NCBI GenBank assembly: GCA_030612095.1
Contig: JAUWOO010000017.1
Location: forward strand, 1 to 18,456
Origin: Thermoplasmatota archaeon
GTDB taxonomy: Archaea; Thermoplasmatota; E2; DHVEG-1
Direction: 5' to 3'
Length of the DNA stretch: 18,456 nucleotides
The notes below the pieces were generated by a model. The model searched no databases and had not been told where the DNA came from. It saw only the letters and a list, made by a program, of their open reading frames with translations. The position numbers were made by a program, and so were the translations under genes. Below are positions 8,101 through 14,242 of this stretch, piece by piece. Position 1 is the first letter of the stretch, and each line of letters starts with the position of its first letter.

Positions 8101-9777
8101 GTGTTTAAAAAAGAGAAATTAGGCCGGATAAAAGAGAAAAGAACCGATTGGGAGAAAAATTGTTATTCAAAGACGATAAAGGTTCATCCAGAGAGAAAGA
8201 GTAAGTTTGAAAATTTATCTGGTACTGAAATTAAGAGCATTTACACGCCAGAGGATATTTCAAATCTGGATTATAATGGCAATGTGGGTTTTCCTGGTGT
8301 TTACCCTTTTCTTCGTGGTGTTCATTCGACAATGTATCGGGGTCGTCTGTGGACTATGCGGCAGTTCGCCGGTTTTGGTAGCGCGGAGGAGACCAATGAA
8401 CGTTACAAGTATTTGTTGGAGCATGGTGAGACGGGCCTTAGTGTAGCTTTTGATTATCCGACGTTGTATGGTTATGATACGGATCATCCGCTTGCTCGTG
8501 GTGAGTTTGGTAAGTGTGGTGTTGCCATTTCTTCGCTTAAGGATATGGAACTTCTGTTTAGTGATATTCCTGTGGATAAGATCACTACTTCCATGACAAT
8601 TAATGGTCCTGCTGCAATAGTATGGGCTATGTATATTGCTAATGCTGAAAACCGTGGTATTAGTAATGATGTGATAGGTGGGACAATTCAGAATGATATA
8701 TTGAAGGAATATATTGCCCAGAAATCCTATATCTTTCCACCTGAGCCTTCGATGCGTCTTATTGTTGATACTTTTGAATACGGTTTTAAAAAAATACCGC
8801 GGTGGAATACCATAAGCATCAGTGGTTATCACATTAGAGAAGCAGGTTCAACTGCTATTCAGGAACTTGCATTTACTCTTGGGGATGGTCTTGAATATGT
8901 GAAGGCTGCCATGAATCGAGGTCTTGAGATAGATAAATTCGCACCAAGACTTAGTTTCTTTTTTAATTCACATAATGATTTTTTTGAGGAGATCGCAAAG
9001 TATCGTGCTGCCCGTAGAATTTGGGCAAAAGAACTCAAGAAGTTAGGCGCTAAGAAAACCCGTTCACTTTTGATGCGTTTTCATACACAGACTGCCGGAT
9101 GTTCTCTTACTGCTCAACAACCTGAGGTCAATATTGTTCGTGTGACAATGCAAGCTCTTGCTGCAGTTCTTGGTGGTACACAGTCTTTGCATACTAATTC
9201 AATGGATGAAGCACTTGCGCTTCCATCTGAAAAGGCAGTGAGAATTGCTCTTAGGACACAGCAGATTATAGCCGAGGAGAGTGGAGTTACCGATACAATT
9301 GATCCATTGGGTGGTTCCTATTATGTTGAATGGCTTACTGATAAAATGGAAGAAGAAACCTACCGCTATTTTGATAAGGTTGAGAAATTTGGCGGTGTTA
9401 TTCCTGCAATTGAGAGGGGTTTTTTCCAACGTGAAATAGCTGAAAGTGCATATAGGTATCAAAGGGAGATTGATGAAAATAAACGTGTTGTTGTTGGTGT
9501 TAATGAGTATAAGACGGATGAGGAACTCTCTATTCCAATTCTTAGGATGAATGAAAAAGGGGAACAATGTCAAATCAACAGGCTAAAGAAACTTCGTAAG
9601 GAGCGGAATCAATCAAAGTTTGATAGGAATCTTAAACGTCTTAAGAAGGCGGCCGAGGGGGATGAAAATCTTATGCCGTATATCCTTGACTGTGTTCATG
9701 GCTATGCTACACTTGGTGAAACCTGCGATGTCTTAAGAGAAGTTTTTGGCGAATATAAAGAACCTGCAATATATTGA
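8101..9777 (+). CDS. Acyl-CoA mutase large subunit, isobutyryl-CoA mutase-type (often annotated methylmalonyl-CoA mutase)
   Basis: Adenosylcobalamin-dependent carbon-skeleton mutase; 558 residues is the length of a substrate-binding subunit without the B12 domain. The TIM-barrel motifs are complete: TMYRGRLWTMRQFAGFGSAE, TSMTINGPAA, GGTIQNDILKEYIAQKSY, SISGYHIREAG, FAPRLSFFFN, TQTAGCSLTAQQP and GGTQSLHTNSMDEALALP. Numbering happens to coincide with Propionibacterium MutB. His244 is kept, but Tyr89 is Phe89 and Arg207 is Gln207. In the literature I recall, Tyr89/Arg207 hold the methylmalonyl carboxylate, while Phe/Gln mark isobutyryl-CoA mutase (IcmA F80/Q198). Ala116 argues against 2-hydroxyisobutyryl-CoA mutase, which has Asp and Ile at the equivalent sites. 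The likely reaction is isobutyryl-CoA to n-butyryl-CoA and back. The start is GTG after a GGGGGAG ribosome site. Pivalyl-CoA mutase-like activity cannot be excluded. Confidence 0.93.
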   Translation: MFKKEKLGRIKEKRTDWEKNCYSKTIKVHPERKSKFENLSGTEIKSIYTPEDISNLDYNGNVGFPGVYPFLRGVHSTMYRGRLWTMRQFAGFGSAEETNERYKYLLEHGETGLSVAFDYPTLYGYDTDHPLARGEFGKCGVAISSLKDMELLFSDIPVDKITTSMTINGPAAIVWAMYIANAENRGISNDVIGGTIQNDILKEYIAQKSYIFPPEPSMRLIVDTFEYGFKKIPRWNTISISGYHIREAGSTAIQELAFTLGDGLEYVKAAMNRGLEIDKFAPRLSFFFNSHNDFFEEIAKYRAARRIWAKELKKLGAKKTRSLLMRFHTQTAGCSLTAQQPEVNIVRVTMQALAAVLGGTQSLHTNSMDEALALPSEKAVRIALRTQQIIAEESGVTDTIDPLGGSYYVEWLTDKMEEETYRYFDKVEKFGGVIPAIERGFFQREIAESAYRYQREIDENKRVVVGVNEYKTDEELSIPILRMNEKGEQCQINRLKKLRKERNQSKFDRNLKRLKKAAEGDENLMPYILDCVHGYATLGETCDVLREVFGEYKEPAIY

Positions 9778-9792
9778 GGAGAATGATTTGTT

Positions 9793-10188
9793 ATGGAAAG
9801 AAAGATTAGGGTGCTTGTGGCAAAACCTGGCCTTGATGGTCATGATCGGGGTGCAAAAATTGTTGCACGTGCACTACGTGATGCTGGTATGGAAGTAATT
9901 TATACTGGTCTACATCAGACCACTGAGATGATTGTGGAAACTGCAATCCAAGAAGATGTTGATGTTATTGCTCTTAGTCTTCTTTCAGGTGCACATATGA
10001 CGTTATTTGTAGATGTGACCAAGTTACTGAAGGATAGTAATATGGAGGATGTCTTGGTTGTAGGTGGTGGCGTCATACCTAAAGAAGATATTCCTGCACT
10101 TAAGAAAGCAGGCATTGCTGGTGTTTTTGGACCTGGTACTCCTACAGATGATATTGCTGATTTTATTAGGAAGAACGTGAAAAGATGA
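9793..10188 (+). CDS. Acyl-CoA mutase small subunit, B12-binding domain
   Basis: This 131-residue protein is a single cobalamin-binding Rossmann domain that partners the large subunit. It holds the base-off/His-on motif DGHDRG (Asp15, His17, Gly20), where His17 should coordinate cobalt from below. It also holds SLLSG (62-66) and the GGGVIP loop (91-96), followed by VFGPGTPTDDI. The length and start (RKIRVLVAKPGLDGHDRG) are standard for archaeal mutase small subunits and for Streptomyces IcmB. It follows the large subunit by 15 bases, with GAGGAG as ribosome site, and overlaps the start of the GTPase gene by four bases. Given the Phe/Gln active site of its partner, it is better called the B12 subunit of an isobutyryl-CoA mutase-like enzyme than of methylmalonyl-CoA mutase. 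Confidence 0.95.
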   Translation: MERKIRVLVAKPGLDGHDRGAKIVARALRDAGMEVIYTGLHQTTEMIVETAIQEDVDVIALSLLSGAHMTLFVDVTKLLKDSNMEDVLVVGGGVIPKEDIPALKKAGIAGVFGPGTPTDDIADFIRKNVKR

Positions 10189-11126
10189 ATGATATTGCTT
10201 CTAAGGTTTTGAATGGAGATCCTAGATCTGTTGCTAGGTTAATCACACTTGTCGAAAACAGTTCGCCTGAAGGATCTCGTGCAATGAAAGATATTTACCC
10301 TCATACTGGTGGTGCTCATGTTATTGGTATAACTGGTGTGATGGGGAGTGGGAAGAGTACACTTATTTCTGAACTTACTTGTGAATATCGGAAACAAGGG
10401 TTAGAAGTTGGTATTATAGCTATTGATCCAACTAGTCCATTTAGTGGTGGCGCACTCCTTGGTGATAGGGTTAGGATGATGGAGCTTGCTACAGATGAGG
10501 GTGTTTTCATTCGGAGTATGGGGACACGCGGTATGCTTGGGGGACTCACTAGTGCTGTTTATGATGTTGTTGAGATTCTTGATGCATCTGGTAAAGATGT
10601 TGTGATAGTTGAAACGGTGGGTGTTGGTCAGGCTGAGGTGGATGTTATAAAGATTGCTGATACCACTATCGTAATATTGGTTCCAGGTCTGGGCGATTCC
10701 ATTCAGGCGATAAAGGCAGGCATCATGGAAATTGCCGACATCTATGTGGTAAATAAGGCCGATAAGCCTGGGGTTGATCAGACTGTTGCTGAGATTGAAA
10801 GTCTGGTTGATATTTCATGTTCAAATAGGGATAGAAAGACACCTGTTCTTACGACATCTGCCAAGGAAAGTAAGGGTATTGTGGAGCTAGCTCAGGAAAT
10901 CAAAAAACATAAGGAATATCTAGAAAAAAGTAATGAGTTTGAAGCCCAACGTAGAAAGCGATATGAGGCTGAACTAATTGAAATCATTCGGAAGCGCCTG
11001 ATGAATTTCATTTTTGATGAATCAACGTTTAAGGGTAAAGTTGAATTACTCATTGATCAAATTAGTAAAAAAGAAGTCGATCCTTATACGGCTGCAGATG
11101 AGATATTAGGTAAGATTTTGAAGTAA
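10185..11126 (+). CDS. MeaB/ArgK-family G3E GTPase, mutase chaperone
   Basis: GTPase that guards loading and repair of the adenosylcobalamin cofactor on acyl-CoA mutases. Visible elements: Walker A GVMGSGKST (51-59), IDPTSPFSGGALLGDRVRM (80-98), VIVETVGVGQAEVD with the G3-type ETVGVGQ, the base-specificity motif NKAD (190-193), a TSA motif, and the C-terminal helical dimerisation arm. The length of 313 residues is typical. Walker A departs from the usual GVPGAGKST at two positions (Pro to Met, Ala to Ser). The start codon overlaps the stop of the B12 subunit (ATGA), implying translational coupling. In Streptomyces the equivalent gene beside isobutyryl-CoA mutase is called meaI; because the mutase here has that signature, this protein may be its functional counterpart. 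Confidence 0.95.
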   Translation: MNDIASKVLNGDPRSVARLITLVENSSPEGSRAMKDIYPHTGGAHVIGITGVMGSGKSTLISELTCEYRKQGLEVGIIAIDPTSPFSGGALLGDRVRMMELATDEGVFIRSMGTRGMLGGLTSAVYDVVEILDASGKDVVIVETVGVGQAEVDVIKIADTTIVILVPGLGDSIQAIKAGIMEIADIYVVNKADKPGVDQTVAEIESLVDISCSNRDRKTPVLTTSAKESKGIVELAQEIKKHKEYLEKSNEFEAQRRKRYEAELIEIIRKRLMNFIFDESTFKGKVELLIDQISKKEVDPYTAADEILGKILK

Positions 11127-11154
11127 AAATACGTTTTCAGGAAGTTTAACTTCC
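11126..11154 (+). repeat. Cassette-flanking palindromic repeat, left copy
   Basis: Contains AAAATACGTTTTC (11126-11138) followed directly by AGGAAGTTTAACTTC (11139-11153). The identical 13-mer and 15-mer occur at 13254-13266 and 13236-13250, in reversed order. Because both units are near-palindromic, the right copy read on the minus strand again gives the order 13-mer-like then 15-mer-like. The two copies therefore form an imperfect inverted pair (about 22 of 30 positions by hand) around the AbiE-type genes. Confidence 0.6.
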
Positions 11155-11178
11155 GGTTTGCCCAATTACTTTTTATTT
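11140..11178. terminator. Candidate bidirectional terminator between convergent genes
   Basis: A palindrome, GGAAG-TTTAA-CTTCC (11140-11154), lies between the GTPase stop and the convergent nucleotidyltransferase stop. The plus strand downstream is T-rich (ACTTTTTATTTTC). On the minus strand the hairpin is followed by GTATTTTTAC. It is also part of a repeat found on the far side of the toxin-antitoxin pair, so it may not be primarily a terminator. Confidence 0.4.
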
Positions 11179-12021
11179 TCACGTGTTTGTATGCTTTAGA
11201 AATTCTGTAACACTCATATGAACATCTGTTAATTTTTTCTCCCGTTCATCTCCTGTTTCATCTAGGAAATCTGCGACCCATGTTGGACCAACAGAGTCTC
11301 TGTTTTCAAAATTTCGAGTAATAGTCTCAAGGGATTCTTTGACTAAACTGTCTGACGTATGTTTGTTTATCTCATTAGCCACATCCTTTGGACCATTTTT
11401 ATAATTAGAGATGAGATAATATATGTCATATGCATCTTTTTCCTTGTATCTTTCACCTAAAACGATTCCTTTCATTGTAAGTGATCCAACGATGTCTGCT
11501 ATTTTTATCATTTCTTCTGTTTTTCCTCCTGTAGGAAATGTTCCTTTGATGTTTTCTTCAAAGTAATGATCAAAAGCAATATCTACTCCATGACATTTTC
11601 TTGCCAATAATCCACTTACTCTATGATGTCTGCGCCCCTCAGTTCCATAGTATGAACCAACAAAATCAACTTCTATTGTGAATTTTTCATCTGAAAATGT
11701 TTTCTCAAACACAAAGGGAATAGGGTTTTGTTCTCCGTCTCTCTTTTGTCTGTAGCCTAAATCTAGAACTATTGCCTCCATTGTTTTGTATTTTTCTTCT
11801 GATACGATGTTTGTGTTTATTGCGATATCGATATCTATAGATCCTATATGGTCGTGATTGTATGATTCTCCTCCATATTTTTCCAATATAAAATATGGCA
11901 CCCATCCACCTATTAAAACAATAGCGTCGCGATATTTGTGTAACCCTCTCCATAATTCTAATATCGCAGACTTTGATAATTCAACAAGTTCCATAGGATA
12001 ACTTGACTTTGTTCTCGGCAT
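11179..12021 (-). CDS. AbiEii-type nucleotidyltransferase toxin (type IV toxin-antitoxin)
   Basis: This 280-residue protein belongs to the DNA polymerase beta-like nucleotidyltransferases. Residues 35-68 read VLIGGWVPYFILEKYGG... then HIGSIDIDIAI, giving the glycine pair (38-39) and the metal-binding Asp63-x-Asp65. A later acidic strand, FTIEVDFVGSYYG, likely supplies the third carboxylate. The C-terminal part carries the ERYKEKDAYDIYYLISNY element usual in AbiEii/MNT-like proteins. Homologous toxins modify tRNA or use GTP; the target here is unknown. It is the second gene after the AbiEi-like regulator, 32 bases downstream, in the antitoxin-then-toxin order expected for type IV systems. Likely roles are phage defence or stabilisation of the region. 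The assignment rests on motifs and on the partner. Confidence 0.78.
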   Translation of the reverse strand: MPRTKSSYPMELVELSKSAILELWRGLHKYRDAIVLIGGWVPYFILEKYGGESYNHDHIGSIDIDIAINTNIVSEEKYKTMEAIVLDLGYRQKRDGEQNPIPFVFEKTFSDEKFTIEVDFVGSYYGTEGRRHHRVSGLLARKCHGVDIAFDHYFEENIKGTFPTGGKTEEMIKIADIVGSLTMKGIVLGERYKEKDAYDIYYLISNYKNGPKDVANEINKHTSDSLVKESLETITRNFENRDSVGPTWVADFLDETGDEREKKLTDVHMSVTEFLKHTNT

Positions 12022-12053
12022 GATTATCAGTACATCTATTAGAGACTTAATTG

Positions 12054-13103
12054 TTAAAACTTTAGTTTCTTTTCTCGCAGAAATCCAGCTTGTTCTCTTC
12101 CTCTCTTTGGATAATTGTACAAATCCAGGTATAGTTGAATATTTGAAACAACTTCTAGTCCATTTATTGTTTGCATGTCTTGAAAAACTCCTATATCATA
12201 TGGTTTTAGAAGATAGATATTAGCACCTGATTCTACGGGTCTAAGATCCAATTTTTCTTTCCATGTTTCTAATGATGAATCAATATAGAAATGAATTTCT
12301 GTAAATCTTACATAAGGAGCTATAAGATGGGCACCAGAATGAAGAGTTAATGCGTATTTGAGGTTATCTGATTTAGAGACGTGTAATAATTTTTTAAAAA
12401 ATGAATCTTTGTTCTTTTCAAATGTATATAATGGATAGATGGTGTTTTGTTTGTAGGAATAATTTCCACTCCATTCCTCCAACAATTGTTTCGGGTCTTT
12501 CAGTTTAAGTCTAAAGTTATTGTCCCTGTAAAGAATTTTTTCATCAAGAAGCTTCTCTGCAACTCGGTGGGTATATCCTAAGCTGGCTCCTGTTTTGTTA
12601 GATAAAGATTTAATTGACCAATCTGAGCTGGGATATACTAGCAAAGTTCTTATAATGCGAGTTGAAATTGGTGAAAATAGATTTTTTTGTCTTTTCTTTT
12701 CTGCAATTTTCGCTTTTTCCGACTCCTTCTCTATGTGGATATATGGTAAATCAATGAAAATATTGCCGGTAAGATCAATGTACCCTACATTTAATTTTCT
12801 ACATATCTCTCTTGATTTTTCACTTAAATATGAAGATGCAACTATCGGATAACTATTGGCAATACCCCCTGTATATAATTTTAATTGTGATATTGCCTGC
12901 TCTATATATCTCGGTTCGCCAACTGATTTAATTTTGACAATCAACAGTTTTTCTTTGTTCTTGTATCTTGTTACGATAACAATATCTGGAGATGTTCCAT
13001 TTTTTAATTTTGGTTTTTGTTTAATTTTGACAATCCTTAGTGGAGAAAGTAATGATTCTATCCGCGGCGAGATGGCTTTTATAATTTCAGTTTCGTTAAA
13101 CAA
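12054..13103 (-). CDS. AbiEi-family antitoxin/transcriptional regulator with degenerate PD-(D/E)XK domain
   Basis: Three parts are visible in 349 residues. Residues about 1-120 look like a PD-(D/E)XK nuclease-fold domain: SPD at 38-40, then LLIVKIKSVGEPRYIEQAISQLK and VGYIDLTGNIFI. The catalytic E-x-K is K57-I-K59, so the glutamate appears lost. Residues about 140-215 form a winged helix (LFSPISTRIIRTLL, SIKSLSNKTGASLGYTHRVAEKLL). The C-terminal part ends VVSNIQLYLDLYNYPKRGREQA, a typical AbiEi C-terminal motif. AbiEi proteins neutralise AbiEii toxins and repress their own promoter. Here a perfect palindrome lies between the predicted TATA box and the ATG. It is followed by the nucleotidyltransferase gene. 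Other reading: a transcription factor with an unrelated nuclease-like domain. Confidence 0.78.
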   Translation of the reverse strand: MFNETEIIKAISPRIESLLSPLRIVKIKQKPKLKNGTSPDIVIVTRYKNKEKLLIVKIKSVGEPRYIEQAISQLKLYTGGIANSYPIVASSYLSEKSREICRKLNVGYIDLTGNIFIDLPYIHIEKESEKAKIAEKKRQKNLFSPISTRIIRTLLVYPSSDWSIKSLSNKTGASLGYTHRVAEKLLDEKILYRDNNFRLKLKDPKQLLEEWSGNYSYKQNTIYPLYTFEKNKDSFFKKLLHVSKSDNLKYALTLHSGAHLIAPYVRFTEIHFYIDSSLETWKEKLDLRPVESGANIYLLKPYDIGVFQDMQTINGLEVVSNIQLYLDLYNYPKRGREQAGFLREKKLKF

Positions 13104-13107
13104 TGTT

Positions 13108-13127
13108 GTTTCACCGTTCGGTGAAAC
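13108..13127. promoter_or_regulatory. Operator-like perfect palindrome at the AbiE promoter
   Basis: Nine-base arms GTTTCACCG and CGGTGAAAC separated by TT. It occupies the space between the predicted TATA box (13128-13135) and the ATG at 13103. Binding here would block initiation, as expected for autoregulation by AbiEi. Confidence 0.55.
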
Positions 13128-13135
13128 TATTTAAA
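13128..13135 (-). promoter_or_regulatory. Candidate TATA box of the AbiE pair
   Basis: Minus-strand CTTTAAATAG; the centre lies about 28 bases upstream of the ATG at 13103, so the predicted message is nearly leaderless. Confidence 0.5.
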
Positions 13136-13235
13136 GGCATAAAAACCTTTCTATTTAAATTGTGAAATTGAAAAACGGTAAGTAGCATTTGATGATAGTC
13201 AAAATAACCTTTCCTAAAACGTAAATTGATCAAAT

Positions 13236-13266
13236 AGGAAGTTTAACTTCTGCAAAATACGTTTTC
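13236..13266 (-). repeat. Cassette-flanking palindromic repeat, right copy
   Basis: AGGAAGTTTAACTTC (13236-13250), TGC, then AAAATACGTTTTC (13254-13266); both units are identical to those of the left copy at 11126-11153. No gene ends nearby, which argues against a simple terminator. The rest of the 310-base gap from 13104 to 13413 holds the two divergent promoters, scattered AAAACGT-type words and no credible ORF. Confidence 0.6.
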
Positions 13267-13378
13267 TGAACCTTTAAGGGCAAATTTGCTTTTCAGGTTC
13301 TTCAATGTTTTAGTTACAATTTGTGCAGATACTATTAACAGTTGGGTTTCCAAAAAACGTTGCATTTACCGAAAACTA

Positions 13379-13413
13379 GTTATAGTTAGTATAACTATAA
13401 TAGTTATGATAAC
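13379..13413 (+). promoter_or_regulatory. Promoter/operator of the VapB-RelE-DUF4325 cassette
   Basis: A TATA-like TTTATAGT (13379-13386) overlaps a perfect inverted repeat: TTATAGTTA (13380-13388), spacer GTA, TAACTATAA (13392-13400). A second near-palindrome, GTTATGATAAC (13403-13413), abuts the start codon. The layout suits autoregulation by the antitoxin, with the binding site covering the TATA box and transcription start. Confidence 0.5.
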
Positions 13414-13641
13414 ATGAATTATAGAACAATTAATGTCACATCTGGTACATATGAGAAATTAGTTCTTTATAAACATGGCAATATGAGTTTTGACGATGTC
13501 ATCAATGAGTTTATGAAATTAGTTGAAGAAAAAAAGTTTTACAACCATATACTTAAAGAACATCGAAAAAGGATGCTTAAAATGAAAGCTGGGGATTTTA
13601 TAGAATCTGATAATTTAAAAGATGCTTTAAAAAGTATTTGA
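13414..13641 (+). CDS. VapB-like antitoxin (COG1753/UPF0330-type)
   Basis: A 75-residue protein with the pattern of archaeal VapB-type antitoxins: an N-terminal ribbon strand (YRTINVTSGTYEKLVLYKHG), a helix with the SFDDVINEFMKLV motif that would dimerise and bind DNA, and a charged C-terminal tail ending DNLKDALKSI that should bind the toxin. The promoter holds two inverted repeats consistent with autoregulation. In archaea such antitoxins pair with PIN-domain VapC or with RelE-type toxins; here the next ORF, nine bases on, looks RelE-like and no PIN domain is present. The length is normal and the ATG lies just after the operator. Confidence 0.75.
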   Translation: MNYRTINVTSGTYEKLVLYKHGNMSFDDVINEFMKLVEEKKFYNHILKEHRKRMLKMKAGDFIESDNLKDALKSI

Positions 13642-13650
13642 GGAATTTCT

Positions 13651-13875
13651 TTGGGATCAAACAAAAAAGCATCTACTTATAAAATAATCCAAGGAAGGGA
13701 TTTTTTAAGAGATTTTAAAAAGATACTTAAGAGCAGAGATAAATCAGTATTATTGGATATTCAAGAAATAATTGATGAATTAAAAATCAATCCTCATAAG
13801 AAACGGCCAAAGATGGATATAAAACTCATATCACCAAATAAAGAATCAACATATCGGAGACCAAGATTTATATGA
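13651..13875 (+). CDS. RelE/ParE-like toxin, probably C-terminally truncated
   Basis: A 74-residue ORF with a TTG start preceded by GAGGAAT, which overlaps the antitoxin stop. The first 50 residues fit a RelE/ParE toxin: a strand (YKIIQGRDFLRDFKKIL), then two helices (KSRDKSVLLDIQEIIDELKINPHKKRP). Family members go on with a strand ending in a YRxRxGxYRxxY motif and another 15-25 residues. Here the protein stops shortly after ESTYRRPRFI, so the last strands, which carry catalytic residues in active RelE toxins, are missing. The stop overlaps the ATG of the DUF4325 gene (ATGA). It may be an inactive remnant, or a shortened partner retained for its interaction with the antitoxin or with the DUF4325 protein. 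The family call is by pattern only. Confidence 0.55.
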   Translation: MGSNKKASTYKIIQGRDFLRDFKKILKSRDKSVLLDIQEIIDELKINPHKKRPKMDIKLISPNKESTYRRPRFI

Positions 13876-14162
13876 TTGAAATAAAGTTACTTCCAATTGT
13901 CGGCAGTTTTGCTGAGAATAAAGATTCGGCTAGGGATATCAGACTTAAAAAAATTATTCATGCTCTTGAGAACAAACAAAAGATAACACTGGATTTTGAT
14001 GGCATTGACTTAAAAACACAATCATTCATTCATGCTTTAATCAGTGACTTAATTAGAAAGTACGGGATAGACGTATTGGATAAAATCTACTTTAAGAATT
14101 GTAACGAAACTGTGACAAAAATAATAAACATTGTTGTAGATTATATGCAAGAAAGAGAATAG
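13872..14162 (+). CDS. STAS-like DUF4325 protein
   Basis: This 96-residue protein has the DUF4325 pattern: an N-terminal strand and the motif GSFAENKDSARDIR, the core strand ITLDFDGIDLKTQSFIHALISDLIRKYG (about residues 38-65), then the DKIYFKNCNETVTKIINIVVDYM ending. The fold is related to anti-sigma factor antagonists (STAS), suggesting a protein-interaction or switching role; no enzymatic motif is visible. DUF4325 proteins elsewhere are sometimes found with ATPase-domain partners; none is present here. Instead it is translationally coupled to the truncated RelE-like ORF, making a three-gene unit with the VapB-like antitoxin. What it does in that unit is unknown. Confidence 0.8.
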   Translation: MIEIKLLPIVGSFAENKDSARDIRLKKIIHALENKQKITLDFDGIDLKTQSFIHALISDLIRKYGIDVLDKIYFKNCNETVTKIINIVVDYMQERE

Positions 14163-14211
14163 CGTGTTTCGATAGTAAAAAGTTCCATATACTATCCAAA
14201 AATAAAGAATA

Positions 14212-14219
14212 ATATAAAT
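14212..14219 (+). promoter_or_regulatory. Candidate TATA box of the metallophosphoesterase gene
   Basis: ATATAAAT within AATAATATAAATG, centred 27-28 bases before the ATG at 14243, so the message would be leaderless; no Shine-Dalgarno is visible before that ATG. Confidence 0.55.
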
Positions 14220-14242
14220 GTACTTCTCTAATCCTGTTATAG

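Noticed and set aside
8260..8832. 190-residue minus-strand open frame within the mutase large subunit
   Set aside because: It is a shadow of the conserved mutase gene; its composition (Ile/Thr/Arg/His-rich) is not protein-like and no start signal is visible.
8101..10188. Naming the mutase methylmalonyl-CoA mutase (mcmA1/mcmA2)
   Set aside because: Both residues that hold the methylmalonyl carboxylate are replaced by the isobutyryl-CoA mutase pair, and no epimerase is present in the window.
11126..13266. CRISPR-like repeats in the flanks of the AbiE pair
   Set aside because: Only two copies occur, about 2.1 kb apart with genes between, in mirrored order; there are no regular spacers.
13651..14162. 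Sequencing frameshift joining the RelE-like ORF to the DUF4325 ORF as one protein
   Set aside because: The DUF4325 protein starts with its own native N-terminal strand and the ATGA overlap is a normal coupling arrangement, so a fused product is less likely than two genes.
14171..14196. Hairpin GATAGT ... ACTATC after the DUF4325 gene as a terminator
   Set aside because: The stem is only six A/T-rich bases with a 14-base loop and no following T tract; too weak to list.
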